Under the pieces are notes generated by a model. The model was not told the DNA's origin and made no database searches. It saw nothing but the letters and a program-made list of their open reading frames with translations. A stretch of 64,000 bases of DNA, from positions 33,646,501 to 33,710,500 of the forward strand of contig CM068592.1 of the NCBI GenBank assembly GCA_035048485.1, given 5' to 3'. Shown piece after piece: positions 13,201 through 22,200 of the stretch. Origin of the DNA: Pteria penguin. Lineage: Eukaryota; Mollusca; Bivalvia; Pterioida; Pteriidae. A program made the position numbers and the translations under genes. Numbering within the stretch: the stretch's first letter is position 1; each line of letters begins with the position of its first letter.

Positions 13201-16200
13201 TGGGAAACATGAAGTACTAAAAGTCCTCTATCAATTTGGTAAATTTCATCCAAATTGGTAAACAGATAATGCCACCATGTCTAAAAAGTAGGTCTCACAA
13301 TGGTACATATAATACTTGTAATTTAAAATGTAGAATAGCGGATCAAATCCAGCTGTGGTCAAAAATTTTTTTTTTTTTTTTTTTACACGTCTAAATAAGT
13401 TTTTAGATGTTTCTTAACATTCAACATATGAAATTAGGAATTTTACGTTTAAGACTTCCAAAAAAAAAAGGGGGGGGGGGGGGGTGGCCATTTTTAACAT
13501 TTTAAAATTTTTATAAAAAAATTTTTGGAAAAACATTGCAGATTTGGATCAAAATTTTTGTAAATGATTTAAAAAAGGTCCCCTACAAAAAATGTGTTCG
13601 GGATCCAGATACCCTCAGGGGGTGGATCCAGGGCGGGACCAAAAGTGCCCAAAAGGGTACCCCTCTTCAAACATCTTCTTCTCCAGAACCAGTACATAAA
13701 TGGGGAAACTAATTGCATTTCAACAATCTATAAAGATGGGTTTTTAAAAATTGTGTTCGGGGTTAAGATCCGTCAAATAGAAATTTACGCTTTTTTGACG
13801 TGTTTCTGGACTTAGTCATTTCAATGAAGAAAAGTGTCATGTTTTTCAGTTAATTGATATTGATGATTTCTTAATGACTATTTTGATCATAATTGTGGTA
13901 AGGAATATTATTGTGAAAGAATTTTGTCATTATCTCAATTTTTGGATTTTTTATGAATTTTTTAAGACTTCCAAAAAAAAGGGGGGTTGGGGGGGTTGGC
14001 CATTTTTCACATTTTCAACTTTTTCTACAAAACCACATGAAAGATTTTAATGAAACATGGGAAACATGAAGTACTAAAAGTCCTCTATCAATTTGGTAAA
14101 TTTCATCCAAATTGGTAAACAGATAATGCCACCATGTCTAAAAAGTAGGTCTCACAATGGTACATATAATACTTGGTAATTGAAAAATGTAGAGTAGCGG
14201 ATCAAATCCAGCTGTGGTCAAAAATTTTTTTTTTTTTTTTTTTACACATCTAAATAAGTTTTTAGATGTTTCTTAACATTCAACATATGAAATTAGGAAT
14301 TTTACGTTTAAGACTTCCAAAAAAAAAAAGGGGGAGGGGTGGGGGTGGGGGGGGGGTGGGGTGGCCATTTTTCACATTTTCAACTTTTTCTATAAAACTG
14401 TTTGGAACTACATTGCAGATTTGGATCAAACTTTGTGTAAATGATGTACTCAAGGTCCCCCACTAAAATTGTGTTCGGGATCCAGATTCCCTCAGGGGTG
14501 GATCCAGGGCGGGACCAAAAGTGCCCAAAAGGGTACCCCTCTTCAAACATCTTCTTCTCCAGAACCAGTACATAAATGGGGAAACTAATTGCATTTCAAC
14601 AATCTATAAAGATGGGTTTTTAAAAATTGTGTTCGGGGTTAAGATCCGTCAAATAGAAATTTACGCTTTTTTGACGTGTTTCTGGACTTAGTCATTTCAA
14701 TGAAGAAAAGTGTCATGTTTTTCAGTTAATTGATATTGATGATTTCTTAATGACTATTTTGATCATAATTGTGGTAAGGAATATTATTGTGAAAGAATTT
14801 TGTAATTATCTCAATTTTTGTATTTTTTATTAATTTTTTAAGACTTCCAAAAAAATGGGGGGTTGGGGGGGTTGGCCATTTTTCACATTTTCAACTTTTT
14901 CTACAAAACCACATGAAAGATTTTAATGAAACATGGAATACATGAAGTACTAAAAGTCCTCTATCAATTTGGTAAATTTCATCCAAATTGGTTAACAGAT
15001 AATGCCACCATGTCTAAAAAGTAGGTCTCACAATGCTACATATACCACTTGGTAATTGAAATATGGAGAGTAGCGGTTCAAATCCAGCTGTGGTCAAAAA
15101 ATTTTTTTTTTTTTTTTTTACACATCTAAATAAGTTTTTAGATGTTTCTTAACATTCAACATATGAAATTAGGAATTTTACGTTTAAGACTTCCAAAAAA
15201 AAAATGGGGGGGGGGGGGGGGGGGGGGGGGGGTGGGGGGGCCATTTTTCACATTTTCAACTTTTTCTATAAAACTGTTTGGAACTACATTGCAGATTTGG
15301 ATCAAACTTTGTGTAAATGATGTACTCAAGGTCCCCCACTAAAATTGTGTTCGGGATCCAGATTCCCTCAGGGGTGGATCCAGGGCGGGACCAAAAGTGC
15401 CCAAAAGGGTACCCCTCTTCAAACATCTTCTTCTCCAGAACCAGTACATAAATGGGGAAACTAATTGCATTTCAACAATCTATAAAGATGGGTTTTTAAA
15501 AATTGTGTTCGGGGTTAAGATCCGTCAAATAGAAATTTACGCTTTTTTTTGACGTGTTTCTGGACTTAGTCATTTCAATGAAGAAAAGTGTCATGTTTTT
15601 CAGTTAATTGATATTGATGATTTCTTAATGACTATTTTGATCATAATTGTGGTAAGGAATATTATTGTGAAAGAATTTTGTCATTATCTCAATTTTTGGA
15701 TTTTTTATGAATTTTTTAAGACTTCCAAAAAAAAGGGGGGTTGGGGGGGTTGGCCATTTTTCACATTTTCAACTTTTTCTACAAAACCACATGAAAGATT
15801 TTAATGAAACATGGAATACATGAAGTACTAAAAGTCCTCTATCAATTTGGTAAATTTCATCCAAATTGGTTAACAGATAATGCCACCATGTCTAAAAAGT
15901 AGGTCTCACAATGCTACATATACCACTTGGTAATTGAAATATGGAGAGTAGCGGTTCAAATCCAGCTGTGGTCAAAAAATTTTTTTTTTTTTTTTTTACA
16001 CATCTAAATAAGTTTTTAGATGTTTCTCAACACTCAACATATGAAATTAGGAATTTTACGTTTAAGACTTCCAAAAAAAAAGGGGGGGGGGATTGGCCAT
16101 TTTTCACATTTTCAACTTTTTCTACAAAACTGTTTGAAGGATTTTAATAAATCTTGGTAGAAATAAGTCACTTATGATCCTCTTCAAATTCTGTTGTTTT

Positions 16201-19200
16201 CGTCCAGACCTCGTTACAGGTGGCGCCACCATAGTCAAAAGTAGGTCACAAAAGAGTTCCCTCCTTTAACAATATTCTTTTTCATACGGGCTGTATACAG
16301 AGACAAACAGAATGTATAGAAATGATCTAGAGGGATGAGTGAAGACGTATTGTCATTTTTGGTTCCCTTCCAAAATCAAATTTTAGAATTTTTTTTCGAC
16401 ATTTCTTTGGACTTGGTGATTCAATGCAGAAAAAAAGTGTCATATTTCCTAGTTAATTGATAATGATGATTTCTTATGGACTATTGTGATCATAATTATG
16501 GTAAGGATTGTTACTTTGAAAGAATTTTGTCAATATCTCAATTTTTGGATTTTCTATGAATTTTTAAGACTTCCAAATGAGGGTGTGTAGGAACAATTCA
16601 ATCACATTTTTCACGTCTGCTGTTATACCACATGAAAGATTTTAATAAAACATGGAATACATGAAGTACTAAAGGTCCTCTATCAATTTGGTAAATTTCA
16701 TCCAAATTGGTTAACAGATAATGCCACCATGTCTAAAAAGCAGTTCTCACAATGGTACATATACCACTTGGTAATTGAAATATGGAGAAATTTTTTTTTT
16801 CATTTCTTTACACATCTAAATAAGTTTTTAGATGTTTCTCAACACACGACATATGAAATTAGGCAATTTTAAGTTAGATCTGGACAATATTTGAAACAAT
16901 TGTTGTTCATGACCCAGACTTGAAATCAGTCAACAAAAGGCCCCACCTAAAGAAAATGACTAACTTGTTGCCCTGAATGACTTCTTGCAGAGACAAAGGA
17001 AATGCTTAATATCAAAATCACCTGAATGGATGTGCAAGAAAGTGTTGTTTTTTATTCTAGCCTGAAATAAAATTTGACGTATTTTCCACATCTGTGTTGA
17101 CTTAGTCACATTAATGCAAAAATAAATGAATTCTTCCTTCATGCATGACTGATCATCTAGGTACTCAGGTGAGCGATATAGGCCCACTTGGGCCTCTTGT
17201 TTTTATACTTTGAAGTTTTCAGAAGAATTTTTATTACTGGTAATGCTAGTTCTATTTTCTTATGTGAATTCTTGATTTTATGCAAAAAACTGAAAACATG
17301 TATAAAACATTGCGACATTAAAACGCTATCTGGTTGGTTTGATTGATGGGTCGTCCATGACACCCAGATTGCTATAGCTATTTGATTGCTTGATAGCTGT
17401 TGCTTAATCTTATTTTAGTATTATTTATCTTTATGGTGACAGCCAGTGATAAGTGTTCGTTAATGCAAACCAGATGACCTTGTGAAGACCACTAACCTTA
17501 TTCTGTTACATCTTGCATACCTTTTTTCTGTAAAAGGATCAACATCCTTATGCTTATGGCTCCAACACCATGTTTTTACTAACATGTTGATACAATATGA
17601 CTGTCTTTTCAGATATAAGAACCTGTGAACCAGAACTTTGGAAGTCGATAGCATGTGCCACCCATATCAAGCCTTGCAGTGGAAAACCTCCATCCCTCTT
17701 CATCTGCAGGTACTTTATAAATGATGATCACTTCCTGAATGGCAGACTTCTGGAAAATTTTCAATTTTAATGAAAATTTTGCAAAACATATTTTAATGTT
17801 AAATCCTTCTTGCACAATGAAGGAGTGCATGAACCAGTGATTAATATTTTGGCCAGTAATGGTTAGGTCTGTCGTTAGAGCAATGTGTGACCATTAAGAT
17901 TTATGTTCTGTCTTTGACAAAGCATTTATTGGCTTTGTCTTGACCAATTCAGCTATTAATAGTAATATATCAAATGTATATAGTTCAAAGTATTTACATT
18001 CAGTACCATTCATGACTAGTATTCTTTTCTTCAGGGAGGACTGCATGAATGTTTTGGGTAAATGTCTGAACCAATCTCGGATCCACCGTGATCAGACCCT
18101 CAGCAACTTGTGTAAGATTCTCTCCCCTGAAGACAATAGCAGGTCCTGTATATCAATTAGACAGTTCACAGGTGAGAAAGTAATAGAAATGAAATATATT
18201 CATAGCTTGTTAATTGGAGTGACATATTGTGCATTTACATCAGTTATAATATTAACAAGATTGGGAAGGAGTGTTATTTCTGAAAAATATAAATGTAAGT
18301 TAAATACATTTTAAAATACTATAAATAAGAAGAAGTAGTGAGGTGAGGAATTGAGCTAGTTAAAGATAAATTAAATGTTTAGTTAGGTAAAGATTTTATT
18401 GTATGACATTTCAACAGAGTGATCTTTCTGCCCTTGAACTCTCTCACACTTTACATGTCCTGATGAGGTATATGAGGTGACTGCTACTTGACTGACAATA
18501 TCTTACCTTGGTCAGTGGACATCACAAAGAAGAAAAGTGAATTGAATAAACAGTCATTATGCAACTTTTATACCATGCCTGTTTCGATTTCTAAGGACTA
18601 CTTTAATACATAAGAGCCTGTATCTCACCTTATTAGAATGGCATATAGGTTAAACATCAAACTTTAAGATACTGTAATTTCATGTATATTTCTTTCTGGT
18701 TATAATTCAGTAATTAGAAATTAAAATGAATATACCATTTTTGATGTGAATGTATGTAGAAAAATATATGTAGGGAGAAAGGAATAACAAGAATTTTATT
18801 ATCACATCGTGTTGTACTGGCAAATTTATGCCGAAATATAGTTCTCAGGAATAACTTGTTGAATACGTGTTCATAAGAATAACATTTTGGTGTAAATTCT
18901 AATTACCATTCTATTATTTATAGAAAAGAGTCCATATCTAGAGTACAAGGCTGAAGTTACTACTCCATGTAGACCTAACCCATGCCCCGAGGGAGAAATC
19001 TGCTGGATCAACCGTAATAAATGTAGGCACCCAGAACAGTGCCCCACACACTTCTGTCACAAAGGTATGCACAGGATGGAATATGGAGAAGATAACTCTA
19101 ATGTATAGGGAAGATAACTCTTATGTATAGGGAAATGTGTCCATTACAAACATCCGTGAACTCAAAATATATGTGCTAAGTAAAACGAAACCAATAGGAT

Positions 19201-22200
19201 AGTCATTTTGAAAGGGATTTTGATTTCAGAGGAATTACAGATTTCTGATGCTTAAGTTCCACACTTCTACATGTACTGAGTGATTCTTATCACATGTAAT
19301 ATTTGTATTGAAGTGACTTTTGATGATAATTAGATAACTGCAATAAGCAAATTGATAGACCATCATCATTCCATCATAAGTAAAGAAAGATAACTCTTAT
19401 CAGTGAAGTTGTAACAGAAACGGATAGAGTAGATTTCCCTGATTCTGTTATTTTCTCCAATAAACATATCAAAATACAAGATACAGATATTCTAATGCAT
19501 GTGTTGCTCTCCTCAATGCAATGCTTGACAATATTCTTATATCATCAAAAGTCTTAAGTGCTGGGAGTTGATTTCTATGTTTTGTTTTGATTTTCAGTTT
19601 CCTGGCTTAGAAGTTAAAATTTAATAAACAAAAAAAAAAATAAAATAAAGAAAAGTGATTATGGTCCACTGCTTTCATAATGTATTGTTAGATTGAAATG
19701 TAAACTGAGAGCTGTCTGTAATTATGTAATAACAAAGTTTCATGAAAAATGTAGATTTATGAATTTATCAAATGTTAAAATTATTTCCAGCTTGTTCGAT
19801 GGGTGTCAATGAGCAAATGATGGTACCTCGTCATTCTTACATCAATATCCCGATTTATCCTGCCGTCCCGCCCACGAGAAAGGACAATAATCCAGAGGTG
19901 CCATGTATCACACAAAGAATCTGTCAATGCGGGAAAAACGGCAAACTGAATAAATGTAAAGAGTTTCCTTGCAAGAGAAGAAATAAATGTACTTTGTCAA
20001 CTTCAAAAAGTGACCTTATAAAAAGTAAGTACAACTTAAAGGTGAATGATACACGTTGTGGCATTAAGATACAAGGAAATTGACCACTCTGATTTACAAT
20101 GCTTACCAGATTAAAGACAAATTGATGGAGGTCAGCATTTAAACAATCAAGAATTAAAAACCTTGTTACAAAAACAAGCTCAAAATGTAAAATATATAAC
20201 TCTACAAATGATGAAAACTTCGCTATACATTGTACTCATTAATATTTATTTTATCAAGTTGAATTTTACATAAGCTGAAAATATTTACATAATAGATTTT
20301 TATGTAAATTTCCATTCATAAAGGCCAAAGAGCCAAAAATTGCACATAAACCAGGTGCTTTTGCCATTCCTACCACCAGCTTCCTTATGGAAGACTTATA
20401 TAACCTATTGCCCATATTTTCTCTCTGATGACAATGCTTGGATTGTGATGACACATTAAAATGTAATCTTTTTCTTTGTCAAAAAAAAAATTCTTGTTTA
20501 TATTACATGTTATTGTGACAGATAATGGTAAGGTTGTAGTTAAGAAATAGTTTTTTCTTTATTCAATTTGACTGATTTCTTGAAATTTTTCTTTTCAAAC
20601 AGATCATGGGGAACATTTCCGTTTGGATTGTAATTATTGTATATGTAATTATGGAGATCTGATTTGTACTAAAAGACAGTGTCCCCCAGACAGGATAGCG
20701 AATCGTAATGGACGAACAGGATTAGCATGTGATTGTGCTAGAAACTATTCCCCTCGATGTGGACTTAATGGACGTACCTATCCAAATGAATGTATTGCCA
20801 AAAGGTAAAAAATATATTTCAGATTCTGCAGTGATGAGAAAGATAATTCTTTGAATGGATAGGTCTTTAAAAATGATCATACTTTAATTTGCTTCTAAAT
20901 TTGACTAGAATGGAATATTAAATTCATTTGTATTTTGAGATTTTTTTCTAAGCACCTGGATTGATAGATCAGGGGCATATTGTTTTTGTCCTGTCTGTCT
21001 GTCTGTCGTCAACTTTAACCTTGGCTATAACTTTTGAACCATGATGGATAGAGACTTCATATTTGATATGCATACTCAACTAATGAAGCCCATTCAAATG
21101 ACACCAAGGTCGATGAGCTTTTGACTTTGACCTTCATGCTAAAAGTGACTTTTCAGACTTTGGTGCTGTTGGGGGCATTAGTGTTTCACAAACACAGCTT
21201 CTTTCTTTTTTTTTTCCTTTTCAAAACTTAACAGATCTTCCCTGTCATCCCAATGCTTTATCATTACAGCAACCATTGTGGTAACTTAGTGGAGAGTCAG
21301 CTGTCCTCTGGTGCTTGTTATACTCGAGATCCCTGCTCTGACAATCCATGTGGTGACAGATATATATGCATGACGAAGAGACAAGTTTGTCTCAGTATTG
21401 AGACAGAAAAATGTCATCAACATGAATGTGGTATGTATCTCAATTATTTCTATCATAAATTTCAAAATATAAAGAATGATGATCTGATATTGGTTGCACG
21501 TGCCTCGGTTCCAAGGTGGGGATATCACATTCTCGACACCAGCGGACGTCCATGTAGGTGCATATGTGATACATAAAGTAAATTTATACCGTATGGCGGC
21601 TTCGCCTAACCTACAAAGCATGCCGCATATAACGTCACGCCACGGAGACAACCCTATAAAGGTTGTTCCAATGATGTTCCGGTTCCGTTCCAGTGTCTGC
21701 TAAGCATGCCGTAATATATGTACGTCATTGGAACAACCTTTATAGGGTTGTCTCCGTGGCGTAACGTTATATGCGGCATGCTTTGTAGGCTAGGCGAAGC
21801 CGCCATACGGTATAAATTTACTTCATATAAAAGAATAATTTTATTGGTTGGTATCTTAATTTTATTATCTTATATTGCCTTTTTAAATATATATGCAGAT
21901 ATTTTTCAATAATTAAGCAATAACAAATGATAAGTTTAGATTAAAACCAAATGAATATTCTTTAACTTCTTTTTCAGTTCCATTGTATGCTGATTGCGAC
22001 AAGCATCACCATGACCCAGTTTGCTCGACAGAGGGAATAGAATATGCCAATCCTTGTAGCTTGTATCATCGTGGGAAGAAGCTGGCCTATAGGGGTCACT
22101 GCCAGGTAAATTTCTAGCAGTGTTCTACTTTGAATCATAGTAAACATCATTATTAGAATTAAGGGTTAAAATTAAGACTTTCATCTTTGACCTTCAAAGT

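Noticed and set aside
12535..17204. LTR retrotransposon
   Set aside because: No long direct terminal repeats, primer-binding site or coding region; the internal direct repeats are tandem core units and the ends are inverted.
21286..21912. Short ORFs across the palindromic MITE (121, 69 and 64 codons)
   Set aside because: They read the inverted arms in both directions and have no family resemblance.
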